The notes: generated by a model not told the origin, from the letters alone. A DNA stretch of 64,000 nucleotides from Woeseiaceae bacterium (GCA_028279985.1 JANQMR010000023.1:1-64000), one strand, 5' to 3'. Numbered from the stretch's first letter, positions 45,361 to 55,083 are shown. Program-made: numbers and translations.

Positions 45361-47931
45361 ATGCACGAAACTGACAGTCCGAACCGGAAATCGCGCCGTT
45401 TGGCGCTCAGGCCCTTGTTGCGCTGCGCCATCCTCACGATCGGCCTGGGTACGACGGCCGTCGTGGGCGGCGTCACCGCGGTCGTCGGCGCCTACTACTA
45501 TGCCGCGCCGGGCTTGCCCGAGGCGGAAACGATACGCGACATCCCGCTGCAGATTCCGCTCAGGGTCTTCAGCCGCGACGGCCGCCTGGTTTCCGAGATC
45601 GGCGAGCGCCGGCGGATACTGATCGACTACGAGGATGTGCCCGAACACGTCCTGCAGGCCTTCATCGCGGCCGAGGACCGGCGTTTTTTCGAGCATCCGG
45701 GTATCGACTACCAGGGCATCCTGCGATCGTTTTTCAGGCTGGTGAAAAGCGGCGGCCAGATATCGGGCGGCGGCAGCACCCTGACCCAGCAGCTTGCCCG
45801 CGACTATTTCCTGAACCTGGAACAAACCTACGTGCGCAAACTGCGCGAGGCGTTTCTGGCCTGGAAGATCGAGCGGGAGTTCGACAAGGAACAGATCATG
45901 GCACTGTTCCTGAACAAGATGTTCTTCGGCCAGCGCGCCTACGGGGTCGCCGCGGCGGCGAGAGTCTACTTCAACAAGCCCCTGGCCCAACTCAACGTCG
46001 CCGAGGCGGCGACCCTGGCCGGCGTGCTGCCGGCGCCGTCGCGCTACAACCCGGTGCGAAGCCCCGCCAACGCCAGGATGCGCCGCGGCTACGTCCTGGG
46101 GCGCATGCTCGATCTCGGCTACATCGACGCCGAGACTTACGAGCAGTCGATCTCATGGCCGATGGAGTCCACGCTCCACGGCGCGGCGGTCGAGCTGAAC
46201 GCACCTTATGTCGCGGAGATGGTTCGCCGCGAGATGTTGTCGCGCTACGGCGAGGCCGCCTACACGGCCGGTTACCAGGTCGTGACCGCGCTGGATTCAC
46301 GGCTGCAGCAGGGCGCGAACTACGCCTTGCGCAACGGCCTTCTGGAGTTCACCCGGCGGCGCGGTTACCGCGGTCCGGTAGCGCGCGTCGAGCTCGACGA
46401 GGCGTTACCGGCGACGCCCCTGGTCGAATGGCCGATCGAAATCCGGGAGTTGCTCGACGCCTACGCACCGGGCGGTCTTTTGAATGCCGTCGTCGTGACC
46501 CTGAACGCCGACGACAGCGCCACCGCGATACTCAGGGACGGCGAGTCGGTGACCCTGCCGTGGCAGGGCCTGAGCTGGGCGAACCCCTACGTCGACGGCG
46601 TGAGCACGGGCCCCGCGCCCGAATCCGTCGCGGACGTGTTGCAGGTCGGCGACGTCATCCGGGTGATGCCGACGACGTCCGGCTTCTGGGCGCTGGCGCA
46701 GGCGCCGGAGGCGCAGGCCGCCATCGTCTCGATGGACCCCGAGGACGGCGCCATCACGAGCTTGGCCGGCGGTTTCGATTTCGCGACCTCGAAGTTCAAC
46801 CGGGTCACCCAAGCCTATCGCCAGCCGGGGTCTTCGTTCAAACCCTTCATCTATTCCGCGGCGCTCGAGCAAGGCAATACCGCCGCCACCGTCGTCGACG
46901 ATTCGCCGGTCGTCATCCGCTCGTCGGAGCTCGAAGCGGTCTGGCGACCGCTGAACTACAGCGGCCGCTTCTACGGCCCGACGCGACTGCGTGAAGCGCT
47001 GACCCGATCGATGAATCTGGTCTCGGTACGACTCCTGCTGTATGAGACCGGTATCCGCAATGCGGTCCGACATATTGCAAAATTCGGCTTCGGCGACACG
47101 GCGCTGCCGCCCAACGGCTCGCTGGCGCTCGGCGGGGGCAACGCAACCCCGCTAGACATGGTGCAGGCTTACGCCACGATCGCCAACGGCGGCCTGGCCA
47201 TCAAACCCTACGTCATCGACGCCATCTACGATGCGGAGGGCCGGACCCTGTATCGCGCCGACCCCGCGGTCGCATGCGAGGCCTGCGTTGCAAAGACGGC
47301 GCAAGCCCCCTTTTTCGATGCCGCCGAGCCGATGGCCCTGGACGAGATGGCGGACATCGCGCTCACGTACAAGCCGGATGCGTCGGTCGATCCGGAGCTG
47401 TTCGCCGACGTCAGAGTTGCCGAACGCGCCATCAGCGCACAGAACGCCTTCCTGATCCAGGACATGATGCGCGACGTAATCCGCCGCGGTACCGGCCGGC
47501 GCGCGCTGGTGCTGGGCCGGCGAGATCTGTCGGGAAAAACCGGCACGTCGAACGACCGGCGCGATGCATGGTTCGGCGGCTTCAACGCCGACCTCGCCAG
47601 CGTCGTCTGGGTCGGCCACGACGACGAGCGCCCGCTCGGCCCGCGGGAAGAAGGTTCGCGTACGGCCTTGCCGATATGGATCGAGTTCGCGCGCATCGCG
47701 TTCGAGGGCGTGCCGGAACGCCAGATGGAGATGCCCGACGGTATCGTCACGGTACGCATCGACAGAAACACCGGTTGTCCGGCAGGCGCCGGACAGCCCG
47801 GTGCGACCTTCGAGTTGTTCCGCGAAGGCCATGTGCCGGAATGTGACATCGTCCAGGACCTGCCGGACCTGTTCAACGACGCTTCGGCCGAGGGCGAAGA
47901 CCCCGAAGCCGAGCCGGAAACGCTTTTCTAG
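45361..47931 (+). CDS. mrcA: Penicillin-binding protein 1A (class A PBP)
   Basis: Bifunctional peptidoglycan glycosyltransferase/DD-transpeptidase. 856 aa. Cytoplasmic tail, one span (about 20-47), GT51 domain with catalytic Glu105 in FIAAEDRRFFEHPG and GGSTLTQQLARDYFLN, an inserted OB/ODP-like region (about 330-450), and a transpeptidase domain with SSFK (Ser491, Lys494), SMN (550-552) and KTGT (726-729). All catalytic motifs are present. The C-terminus is acidic (EGEDPEAEPETLF). Divergent from pilM. Its stop lies in CTAGAACCTGT, faintly like the family 3 element end. Confidence 0.96.
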   Translation: MHETDSPNRKSRRLALRPLLRCAILTIGLGTTAVVGGVTAVVGAYYYAAPGLPEAETIRDIPLQIPLRVFSRDGRLVSEIGERRRILIDYEDVPEHVLQAFIAAEDRRFFEHPGIDYQGILRSFFRLVKSGGQISGGGSTLTQQLARDYFLNLEQTYVRKLREAFLAWKIEREFDKEQIMALFLNKMFFGQRAYGVAAAARVYFNKPLAQLNVAEAATLAGVLPAPSRYNPVRSPANARMRRGYVLGRMLDLGYIDAETYEQSISWPMESTLHGAAVELNAPYVAEMVRREMLSRYGEAAYTAGYQVVTALDSRLQQGANYALRNGLLEFTRRRGYRGPVARVELDEALPATPLVEWPIEIRELLDAYAPGGLLNAVVVTLNADDSATAILRDGESVTLPWQGLSWANPYVDGVSTGPAPESVADVLQVGDVIRVMPTTSGFWALAQAPEAQAAIVSMDPEDGAITSLAGGFDFATSKFNRVTQAYRQPGSSFKPFIYSAALEQGNTAATVVDDSPVVIRSSELEAVWRPLNYSGRFYGPTRLREALTRSMNLVSVRLLLYETGIRNAVRHIAKFGFGDTALPPNGSLALGGGNATPLDMVQAYATIANGGLAIKPYVIDAIYDAEGRTLYRADPAVACEACVAKTAQAPFFDAAEPMALDEMADIALTYKPDASVDPELFADVRVAERAISAQNAFLIQDMMRDVIRRGTGRRALVLGRRDLSGKTGTSNDRRDAWFGGFNADLASVVWVGHDDERPLGPREEGSRTALPIWIEFARIAFEGVPERQMEMPDGIVTVRIDRNTGCPAGAGQPGATFELFREGHVPECDIVQDLPDLFNDASAEGEDPEAEPETLF

Positions 47932-47938
47932 AACCTGT

Positions 47939-48550
47939 ATGGCCAGGCACAACGGCAACGAAGCCGCGCGCGCACGCACGATGGTTGCGCAGGAGGCCGC
48001 ACGCATCATCGTCAACCAGGGCATCCGCGACTACCGTCTGGCAAAGCTCAAGGCGGCCGAAAGGCTGGGCTTCGGCGCCCGGGGCACCTTGCCCGGCAAC
48101 GCGGAGATCGAACGCGCGGTCGGCGAGTACCTGCAACTGTTTGCCGGGGACGACCACCGCGACCTGCTTTTGACCTTACGCCGCGCCGCGCTGTCGGCGA
48201 TGCGGCTGCTCGAGCGTTTCGAGCCGCGGCTGGTGGGGCCGGTACTGGCGGGAACCGCGGATGCCAACGCCGCCGTCAACCTGCACGTGTTCGCCGACAG
48301 CCCCGAGACCGTCTCGTTTCATCTCGCGGACGTGGGCCTTAGCCCCAGGCTCTACGAGCGGCGCCTGAAGCAACGCCGGGGCCGGAACGAAACCTATTCG
48401 GGTTACCAGTTTCGATACTCGCAAGCCTCGATCGAGGCGACGGTGTTTCCGTTCGACGGCCTGAGACAGGCGCCGATCAGTCCGATCGACGGCAAGCCGA
48501 TGCGACGCGCCGACGACAAGGCGCTACGCGAGCTGATTCAATCGTCGTAA
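47939..48550 (+). CDS. Conserved hypothetical, nucleotidyltransferase-like segment
   Basis: 203 aa, soluble, starting 8 nt after the PBP1A stop. Conserved-looking parts are EAARIIVNQGIRDYRLAKLK, GFGARGTLPGNAEIERAV, and RLVGPVLAGTADANAAVNLH followed by VFADSPETV. The GxxxAGTADANxxVNLHxF stretch resembles the first strand-helix of nucleotidyltransferases (LxGSxARGxAxxxSDIDLxV), but the aspartates are largely replaced. I recall relatives in xanthomonads carrying a UDP-N-acetylmuramate ligase label, which nothing here supports. Function unknown. Confidence 0.75.
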   Translation: MARHNGNEAARARTMVAQEAARIIVNQGIRDYRLAKLKAAERLGFGARGTLPGNAEIERAVGEYLQLFAGDDHRDLLLTLRRAALSAMRLLERFEPRLVGPVLAGTADANAAVNLHVFADSPETVSFHLADVGLSPRLYERRLKQRRGRNETYSGYQFRYSQASIEATVFPFDGLRQAPISPIDGKPMRRADDKALRELIQSS

Positions 48551-48576
48551 GAAGTCGTAAGAAGCTGTCGTAAGAA
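48544..48576. repeat. 10-bp repeats over the stop codon of the hypothetical gene
   Basis: GTCGTAAGAA at 48544, 48554 and 48567; the first copy includes the TAA stop, so the gene end has been duplicated downstream. Confidence 0.8.
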
Positions 48577-48605
48577 GCTTCCGAATCGCGACGACAGGAT
48601 CGCGA

Positions 48606-49931
48606 CTACAGGGAATGATTCGCGCGGCGCTCTCTGAGCTTACGCTCCTCGATGGGGACATAGTCGCGTTGCGGTGCGCCGGTATATAACTGCCGCGGCC
48701 GGCTGATCTTGCCGGTCGGATCGATGATCATCTCTTGCCAGTGCGCGGTCCACCCCACCGAACGGCCCAGCGCGAACATGACCGTGAACATCGTGGTCGG
48801 TATCTGCAAGGCCCGGTAGATGATCCCGGAATAGAAATCGACGTTCGGGTACAGGTTTTTCTCGATGAAGTAATCGTCCTTGAGTGCCACCTGTTCCAGT
48901 TCCAGCGCGAGATCGAACATCGGCGTATCGACCCGCCCGAGGTTCGCGAGCACCTTGTGGCACATCTCGCGGATGATCTTCGCGCGCGGATCGAAGCTCT
49001 TGTAGACGCGGTGCCCGAAACCCATCAGCCGGAACGGATCGTCCCGGTCCTTCGCCTTGGCGACGAACTTCGAGATGTTTTTCGCGTCGCCGATCTCCTC
49101 GAGCATCTTGAGCACGGCTTCGTTGGCGCCGCCGTGCGCCGGCCCCCAGAGCGCCGAGATTCCGGCGGCGATCGCCGAGTACGGATTCGCGCCCGAGCTG
49201 CCGGCCATGCGCACCGTGGACGTCGAGCAATTCTGCTCGTGGTCGGCGTGCAGGATGAACAACAGGTCCAGCGCCTCGGCCGCGATCGGGTCGATTTCGT
49301 AATCCTCGGCCGGCACCGCAAACAGCATGTGCAACAGGTTCTCGCAATAATTGAGGTCGTTGCGCGGATACATGAACGGCTGGCCGATGCTGAGTTTGTA
49401 GGCAGCCGCCGCAATCGTCGGCAGCTTGGCCAGAATCCGGTGGGCGAAGATGTCGCGATGCTCCGGGTCGCTCGCATCCAGGGTGTCGTGGTAATACGCC
49501 GACATCGAGCCGACGACCGCCGACAGTACCGCCATCGGGTGGGCGTCGTAACGAAACCCGTTGAAAAACCGCAGCATGCCTTCGTTCAACATCGTATGCC
49601 GGCGAATGATGTTGTCGAACTCTTCGAGCGCCGCGGCCGTCGGCAGCTCGCCGTAGAGCAACAGATAGGCGACTTCGATGAAACTCGAGTGGGCGGCGAG
49701 CTGTTCGACCGGGTAGCCGCGGTAGAGCAGCACGCCATTTTCACCGTCGATGAAAGTGATGTCGGAGGAGCAACTGCCGGTCGCGACGAAGCCCGGATCG
49801 TAAGTGAAAACGCCGAGATCCCGATACAGGTCCGAGATGTCGACGACATCGGGGCCGGTCGTGCCGGACCTGACCGGCAAACGGGTCTCGTCACCGCTAG
49901 GGCTCACGAGTCGGAAAGCGTCCTGGCTCAT
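48606..49931 (-). CDS. gltA: Citrate synthase
   Basis: Type II hexameric-type citrate synthase, entry of the TCA cycle. 441 aa from the ATG at 49931, with GAGG 7 nt upstream; a start at 49979 would add 16 residues. Motifs [39 protein letters not shown], catalytic His in [28 protein letters not shown], and C-terminal [12 protein letters not shown] then [11 protein letters not shown]. The N-terminal domain typical of NADH-regulated forms is present. Confidence 0.97.
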   Translation of the reverse strand: MSQDAFRLVSPSGDETRLPVRSGTTGPDVVDISDLYRDLGVFTYDPGFVATGSCSSDITFIDGENGVLLYRGYPVEQLAAHSSFIEVAYLLLYGELPTAAALEEFDNIIRRHTMLNEGMLRFFNGFRYDAHPMAVLSAVVGSMSAYYHDTLDASDPEHRDIFAHRILAKLPTIAAAAYKLSIGQPFMYPRNDLNYCENLLHMLFAVPAEDYEIDPIAAEALDLLFILHADHEQNCSTSTVRMAGSSGANPYSAIAAGISALWGPAHGGANEAVLKMLEEIGDAKNISKFVAKAKDRDDPFRLMGFGHRVYKSFDPRAKIIREMCHKVLANLGRVDTPMFDLALELEQVALKDDYFIEKNLYPNVDFYSGIIYRALQIPTTMFTVMFALGRSVGWTAHWQEMIIDPTGKISRPRQLYTGAPQRDYVPIEERKLRERRANHSL

Positions 49932-50094
49932 TGTCGTCCTCTCTCCCAGCCGGGGTTGCACCCGACGCGCTTCGAGCATACCAAACCCCCGGGAACCGGG
50001 GAGCGACGGGTAATCCCTTTCTTTTATGAAGTGTCGAGCGTCGCCTGGCCGAATCGGCCGTCCGGGCGCTCGGCACTTAACCTTATTTACGGGC

Positions 50095-50190
50095 GTTCAG
50101 CCCTTGCCGCACTTACGGCCACTCAGCCCTTGCCGTACTTACGGCCACTCAGCCCTTGCCGTACTTACGGGCACTCAGCCCTTGCCGTAC
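50095..50190. repeat. 26-bp tandem duplication of the rpmE 3' end
   Basis: Copies of (A/G)(C/T)TCAGCCCTTGCCG(T/C)AC start at 50095, 50121, 50147 and 50173, exactly 26 bp apart. The copy at 50173 is the authentic end of rpmE (stop plus KYGKG codons); the other three lie downstream of the stop. The period is not a multiple of three. Confidence 0.92.
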
Positions 50191-50378
50191 TTGCGGCGGA
50201 ACTTGTCGACGCGACCGCCCGAATCGACGATTTTCTGCTTGCCCGTGTAGAAGGGATGACAGGCGGAGCACACCTCGACCGCTAAGTCTTCGCCGAGCGT
50301 GGAACGCGTCGTGAACTCGTTACCGCAACTGCAGGTCACCTTGATGTCACTGTAGTCCGGATGAATGTCGGCTTTCAT
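50175..50378 (-). CDS. rpmE: 50S ribosomal protein L31 (zinc form)
   Basis: 67 aa from the ATG at 50378 ([20 protein letters not shown]). Four cysteines C16, C18, C37, C40 make this the zinc-binding C+ type rather than the zinc-free YkgM type. The frame is open upstream, but the ATG matches the family start. Its 3' end is duplicated downstream. Confidence 0.96.
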   Translation of the reverse strand: MKADIHPDYSDIKVTCSCGNEFTTRSTLGEDLAVEVCSACHPFYTGKQKIVDSGGRVDKFRRKYGKG

Positions 50379-50461
50379 TGGGAAGGCTCTCGCAAGGCTC
50401 GTCGCCGTCGAAAAGGCCGCGCATGATAAACGCATGCGACCGGTGTCGCAAGCCTTCGAGC

Positions 50462-50674
50462 TTATCCACAGAAGCTGTGGATAAGACTGTGGAAGAAATT
50501 TGTGTGGGTGCGCTAAGGTGCGGATTTTCAAGCACGGTTTTCAATATGACTATTTTATGGCCATTTTGTGAAACTACTTCAAATCAATGAGTTACGCCCA
50601 GTTTTCCACAACATAACTGAAATCATTACGTTCTCGCGCTGTAAACAAAGGCTTCTCGCTCCCGTTGTGTATAA
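50462..50674. other. DnaA-box cluster in an AT-rich gap (candidate origin or DnaA-control site)
   Basis: TTATCCACA (50462-50470) and TGTGGATAA (50476-50484) form an inverted pair. TGTGTATAA (50666-50674) is the complement of TTATACACA. All three match the consensus TTATNCACA perfectly, equal to the E. coli R1/R4 and R2 box sequences. TTTTCCACA (50602-50610) has one mismatch. The stretch between about 50523 and 50600 is unusually AT-rich for this window, like an unwinding element. The 50379-50793 gap contains no gene. Neither dnaA nor gidA is in view, so oriC, a DnaA-titration/reactivation site and a DnaA-regulated promoter all remain possible. Confidence 0.6.
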
Positions 50675-50793
50675 ATAATCCGCGGCGACGCAGAAACCGC
50701 AAGCAAAGTCAACCGCTCCCGGCGGCAAGCCCTGGACGGATTCCAGGCCCGGACGGGCGATGTTGTCGCGACCCTAGGTTAAAGGCAGAAGGT

Positions 50794-51945
50794 TCAAGGC
50801 AGGAACGCGGCCTGCAGGTCGTTCAGGAATCGTCGCCCGAGCGAGGTCGGCCGCCAGCGGCCCTTGCCGGGCGCCTCGACCAGCCCCCGCCGCCTCAACG
50901 CCTCCAGCCGCGTTTTCAGCGCCGACGCCGGCAGGCCGGTTCGCGCCGCGTACTGCGCCTCGGCGAATCCGCCGGTGAGCCTGAGCGCGTTCAGCATGAA
51001 TTCGAAGCTTCGATCCGCCGGATCGACCGGACGCGCCGGTGCCGGGTCGAGCCCCGACTCGACGGCCGACATGTACTGCTGTGGGTTGGCGGGTTTCGCA
51101 TAACGAAAAACGCCCGCGTCGGTCGTGAACTTGGCATGCGCGCCGGCGCCGACGCCGAGGTAGTCGCCGAAAGACCAGTAGTTCAGGTTGTGCCGGCAAT
51201 AGCGCCGGTTGCGCGCGTAAGCCGAGGTTTCGTATTGCTCGTAACCGCGTTCCGCGAGCAACGTCTCGCCCATGCGCTGTATGGCCGCGGATCCGTCCTG
51301 GTCCGGCAAGCCGGCCGGCGGCCGGGCGTGAAACACCGTGTTGGGCTCGAGGGTCAGGTGATACCAGGACAGGTGCTCCGGGCCGAGCGCGAACGCAGCC
51401 TCGAGGTCCAGGCGCGCGACCGCCGGATCCTGGCCGGGCAGGGCATACATCAGGTCCAGGTTGATATTGTCGAAACCGGCTTTGCGCGCGGCGGCGAAAG
51501 AGCGTCTGACGTCGTCTGCGCTGTGTATCCGGCCCAGCGCGGCCAGGGCCGCATCGTCGAAGGACTGCGCGCCCAGCGACAACCGGTTGACCCCGGCCTG
51601 GCGATAACCGGCCGGCGCACCGGACTCGACGGTTCCGGGATTCGCCTCGATCGTGACCTCTAGGTCCGGGACGGTCGGGAAGCGATCGCGTATGACCTCG
51701 ATCAGGCGGGCGATATCGTCGGGCGGAAACAGGCTCGGCGTGCCGCCGCCGAAAAACACGCTCACCAGCGGCCGGACGCCGGCGCGGCCGGCCTCCTTGT
51801 CCAGGTCCCGTATCAGCGCCTCGACATAGCGATTTCGCGGCAGCGCGCCGCGCACCGCAAAGGAGTTGAAGTCGCAGTACGGACACTTTTTGACGCACCA
51901 GGGCAGGTGCAGGTACAGCGCCAACGGCGGCAGCTTTGCGGTCAC
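50794..51945 (-). CDS. hemW: Radical SAM haem chaperone HemW
   Basis: 383 aa from the GTG at 51945 (GTGA overlap with rdgB). Radical SAM cluster C17-X3-C21-X2-C24 (WCVKKCPYCDF), FFGGGTPSLF, EANPGTVE, GVNRLSLGAQSFDD, and a C-terminal HemN-type domain (SFEFMLNALRLTGGF; GLVEAPGKGRWRPT). HemW transfers haem to respiratory targets and is often mislabelled as coproporphyrinogen oxidase. The rdgB-hemW order is conserved. Confidence 0.94.
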   Translation of the reverse strand: MTAKLPPLALYLHLPWCVKKCPYCDFNSFAVRGALPRNRYVEALIRDLDKEAGRAGVRPLVSVFFGGGTPSLFPPDDIARLIEVIRDRFPTVPDLEVTIEANPGTVESGAPAGYRQAGVNRLSLGAQSFDDAALAALGRIHSADDVRRSFAAARKAGFDNINLDLMYALPGQDPAVARLDLEAAFALGPEHLSWYHLTLEPNTVFHARPPAGLPDQDGSAAIQRMGETLLAERGYEQYETSAYARNRRYCRHNLNYWSFGDYLGVGAGAHAKFTTDAGVFRYAKPANPQQYMSAVESGLDPAPARPVDPADRSFEFMLNALRLTGGFAEAQYAARTGLPASALKTRLEALRRRGLVEAPGKGRWRPTSLGRRFLNDLQAAFLP

Positions 51946-52553
51946 CGCGCATCTCCGGCGAAACGCTCGGCGAGCGCTCGTTCGAGCGCGCGCAAGGCCT
52001 GGCCCCGGTGGCTGACGCGGTCTTTTTCGCCCGGCGTGAGCTCGGCGGCGCTCTTGCCGCTGGCCGGGTCCAGAAACACCGGATCGTAACCGAAGCCGCC
52101 GCCGCCGCGGCGCGCCTCGAGAATCCGCCCCGCCCAGCACCCCGTTCCGTAAATCGGCTCGGCGTCGTCCGGCGCGACGAAACAGGCGACGCATTCGAAC
52201 GCGGCCGTGCGTGCCGCGGGCTGGACGCCATCGAGCTCGTCCAAGAGCTTGTCGATGTTATCGGCGGCAGTCGCGGCCAGCCCCGAGTAGCGCGCCGAAA
52301 GGACCCCCGGACGGCCGCCCAGCGCATCCACGACCAGGCCCGAGTCGTCGGCAATCGCCGGCAAACCGGTTTCGGCCGCGGCGTGGCGTGCCTTGATCAG
52401 TGCATTCTCGGCAAAGGTCTCGCCGGTTTCCTCGGCGTTCTCCACGCCCAGCGACGACTGGGGGACCACTTCGACGCGCAGGTCGCGAAGCAGGCGCGCG
52501 ATCTCCTCGAGCTTGCCGGGATTGCCGCTGGCGATCACGATTTTCTCAACCAT
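51942..52553 (-). CDS. rdgB: XTP/dITP pyrophosphatase (RdgB/HAM1)
   Basis: Removes non-canonical purine NTPs (dITP, XTP). 203 aa from the ATG at 52553 (MVEKIVIASGNPGKLEEI). A GTG at 52583 could add 10 residues encoded by a 12-bp repeat. Motifs SGNPGKLEE, ETFAENALIKAR, IADDSGLVVDALGG, GGGGFGYDPVF, and C-terminal SHRGQALRALE. Overlaps hemW by 4 nt. Confidence 0.95.
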   Translation of the reverse strand: MVEKIVIASGNPGKLEEIARLLRDLRVEVVPQSSLGVENAEETGETFAENALIKARHAAAETGLPAIADDSGLVVDALGGRPGVLSARYSGLAATAADNIDKLLDELDGVQPAARTAAFECVACFVAPDDAEPIYGTGCWAGRILEARRGGGGFGYDPVFLDPASGKSAAELTPGEKDRVSHRGQALRALERALAERFAGDAR

Positions 52554-52574
52554 TTTCCCGACGATTTTCCCGGG
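52539..52574. repeat. Three 12-bp units at the rdgB start
   Basis: GATTTTCTCAAC, CATTTTCCCGAC and GATTTTCCCGGG at 52539, 52551 and 52563. The array spans the ATG at 52553 and the codons on both sides of it. Confidence 0.75.
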
Positions 52575-52589
52575 CGGGGTCACGGGCGC

Positions 52590-53312
52590 TCAGGCAGCGG
52601 CGTCGAGGGCCGCATTCTGTGCCAGAAGGATCGTCTCCACGCCGCGTCCGGCCAGGGCCAGCATGGCCTGCAACTCGTCGGCGCCGAACGCGTGTCCCTC
52701 CGCCGTGCCCTGGATCTCGATGAACCGTCCGGCATCGTTCATGACGACATTCATGTCGGTCTCCGCGTCGGAATCCTCGTCGTAATCCAGATCGAGCACG
52801 GGCACGCCACGGTAGACGCCAACCGAAACCGCGGCAACCTGGCCGTGCAAGACGTTTTTTTTCAAACGCCGGTTTTTCTCCAGACGGCGGATCGCCAAGA
52901 CCAGCGCCACATAGGCGCCGCTGACCGACGCGGTGCGGGTGCCGCCGTCGGCCTGGATCACGTCGCAATCCAGCGTGATCGTGCGTTCGCCGAGCGCTTC
53001 CAGGTCGATCACGGCGCGCAGCGAGCGGCCGATCAACCGGGAGATTTCCATCGTGCGGCCGCTCTGTTTGCCGCGCGCCGCCTCACGGGCGCTGCGCGTA
53101 TGCGTGGAGCGGGGCAACATGCCGTATTCGCCGGTCACCCAGCCGCTGCCGCTGCCGCGCATCCAGGGCGGCACCCGGTCTTCGACACTGGCCGTGCACA
53201 AGACCCGCGTGTCGCCGAAACAGGCGAGCACGCTGCCTTCGGCATGGCGCGTAAAATCGGGGGTGAACGTCGTCTGCCGGATTTCGCCGGGTTCGCGGCC
53301 ACTCGGGCGCAT
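52590..53312 (-). CDS. rph: Ribonuclease PH
   Basis: 3'-to-5' phosphorolytic exoribonuclease that trims tRNA precursors. 240 aa from the ATG at 53312 ([12 protein letters not shown]), with GGAG 8 nt upstream. Motifs [69 protein letters not shown], and [17 protein letters not shown] with the metal acids. Full length, not the truncated form of E. coli K-12. First gene of rph-rdgB-hemW. Confidence 0.97.
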   Translation of the reverse strand: MRPSGREPGEIRQTTFTPDFTRHAEGSVLACFGDTRVLCTASVEDRVPPWMRGSGSGWVTGEYGMLPRSTHTRSAREAARGKQSGRTMEISRLIGRSLRAVIDLEALGERTITLDCDVIQADGGTRTASVSGAYVALVLAIRRLEKNRRLKKNVLHGQVAAVSVGVYRGVPVLDLDYDEDSDAETDMNVVMNDAGRFIEIQGTAEGHAFGADELQAMLALAGRGVETILLAQNAALDAAA

Positions 53313-53341
53313 CCTGTTTCTCCTGCTTGCGCGGTGCTCGT

Positions 53342-54100
53342 TTACACCGGGTTTCCGGTTGCGAGCCAACGTAGTGCGGTACCCGTCGTATTGTCGCTGT
53401 ACGGTGCGTTGACGCTGAGTGCCTTAAGGCTCAGTTCTTTCAGATTCTCGGCGAGATTGTCCTCGCCGGCGCGGCCGACCGCGGCCATGGCTTCGTCGGT
53501 CATCCCGGACCAAAGCCCGTCGGTACAGGCAAGCAGAACGTCGCCGGGCTCGAGCGGTTTTTTGACCGTGATGCTCATGTCCGGCACCGGGGAGTCGCCG
53601 CCGATACAGCATTCGACGAAATTGCGCATGGGATGGTCGCGCGCCTCTTCCTCGGAAATGGCGCCCTCCTGGATCAGGACTTCGACATGACTGTGATCCC
53701 TGGATCTCGACAATACCCGGCCGTCCCGAACCTGGTAGATACGGCTGTCGCCGATATGCGCCCAGTACGAGCCGCCCTCCTGAATCAGGCATACGGCGCA
53801 GGTGGCCCGGGGCCGGAAATCGATGGCGAGATCGCCGCCTAGCGCAACGACCTCGTCGTGTGCACGCGACAAGGCCATGTAGAGGAATCCCAACGGATCG
53901 AATACCGGCAGCCGCACGGACGTGAACAGGTCCTGTACGACGGCGAGGCCGGTCTCGGCCGCGCGCGCGCCGTCCGAGTGCCCACCCATGCCGTCGAAGA
54001 CCAGCATGATCGCCGCGTCCTCGGCGACCACGACGGCGGCGCGGTCCTGATTGTCCTCACGATCCCCGAGCGCGGTGACTTTTGCGTATTCGACGTGCAT
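53342..54100 (-). CDS. PP2C-family serine/threonine phosphatase
   Basis: 252 aa from the ATG at 54100. Metal-binding motifs [51 protein letters not shown] and APYSDNTTG are complete, so the enzyme should be active, dephosphorylating Ser/Thr on unknown substrates. Soluble, single-domain, Stp-like. No Hanks-type kinase is in the window; divergent from yicC by about 100 bp. Confidence 0.92.
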   Translation of the reverse strand: MHVEYAKVTALGDREDNQDRAAVVVAEDAAIMLVFDGMGGHSDGARAAETGLAVVQDLFTSVRLPVFDPLGFLYMALSRAHDEVVALGGDLAIDFRPRATCAVCLIQEGGSYWAHIGDSRIYQVRDGRVLSRSRDHSHVEVLIQEGAISEEEARDHPMRNFVECCIGGDSPVPDMSITVKKPLEPGDVLLACTDGLWSGMTDEAMAAVGRAGEDNLAENLKELSLKALSVNAPYSDNTTGTALRWLATGNPV

Positions 54101-54204
54101 GGCTGGCGGGCTACGCCCTGTTGACAATGGGTTCCGTCGTCTAGAATTCGAGCCTTTGGCTCTACACTTCGGCCCCAGCTTCGACTTTGGGGCCTACTAG
54201 GCGA

Positions 54205-55077
54205 ATGGCGATGTTACACAGTATGACAGGCTTCGCGCGACAGTCGACGGAAACGGCGCCGGGGATGCTGACCTGGGAGCTTCGAACCGTCAATCACCGG
54301 TACCTAGATATCCAGTTCCGGCTGCCCGACGAGCTCAGGCCCAGGGAACCGGACTTCCGGCAGCAGGTCTCGGCCCGCTTGTCCCGCGGCAAGATCGAAT
54401 GTGGACTGCATTTCAGGCGCGCGGCCGACACGGCCGCCGAGCTCGAAATCGACCGCTCGATGGTCGATCTCCTCAGCCGGCGCGCCGCGGAGATTGCCCG
54501 GCAACTGCCGGACCCCGGGCCCTTGAATCCGATCGACGTGCTGCGCTGGCCGGGCGTCGTGCAACAACCCGAGCTCGACGCCGAACCGCTGTTCGCCGAG
54601 GCATCCGGTTCGCTCGAACGAACGCTGGATGCCCTGACGACGATGCGATCCAGCGAGGGCGCCCGCATTGCCGCGATGATCGAATCGCGGATCGACGACA
54701 TCGCCGCCATCTCGGCCTCGGTCCGGCAACGCATGCCGGCGGTGCTCGAGGCCGCTAGTGAAAAGCAGCGCGAGCGTATCGCGCGCCTCGACGTCGAGGC
54801 CGACCCGGCGAGACTCGAGGTCGAACTGGCCCTGATCGCGCAAAAGCTCGATGTAGACGAGGAACTCGACCGCCTCGACAGTCACGTCGTAGAAATCCGC
54901 GGCGCCATCGAGGCCAAAGGCCCGATAGGCCGGCGCCTGGACTTCCTGATGCAGGAGCTCAATCGCGAAGCCAACACGCTGGGCTCGAAATCCGGAGACA
55001 CCGAGACCACGCGGGCCGCTGTCGACCTGAAGGTTCTGATCGAGCAGATGCGCGAACAAGTCCAGAACGTCGAGTAA
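54205..55077 (+). CDS. yicC: YicC family endoribonuclease-like protein
   Basis: 290 aa from the ATG at 54205 (AGG 4 nt upstream); ATGs at 54211 and 54223 are alternatives, the latter giving the family-like SMTGFARQ start. YicC_N: MTGFARQ, NHRYLDIQFRLPDELRPREP, ARLSRGKIECGLHFRR. C-terminal DUF1732: AKGPIGRRLDFLMQELNREA, NTLGSKSGDTETTRAAVDLK. The family has been linked to RNase activity (YicC/RnaseYloC). Precedes gmk, the usual order. Confidence 0.94.
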   Translation: MAMLHSMTGFARQSTETAPGMLTWELRTVNHRYLDIQFRLPDELRPREPDFRQQVSARLSRGKIECGLHFRRAADTAAELEIDRSMVDLLSRRAAEIARQLPDPGPLNPIDVLRWPGVVQQPELDAEPLFAEASGSLERTLDALTTMRSSEGARIAAMIESRIDDIAAISASVRQRMPAVLEAASEKQRERIARLDVEADPARLEVELALIAQKLDVDEELDRLDSHVVEIRGAIEAKGPIGRRLDFLMQELNREANTLGSKSGDTETTRAAVDLKVLIEQMREQVQNVE

Positions 55078-55083
55078 GCGGCG

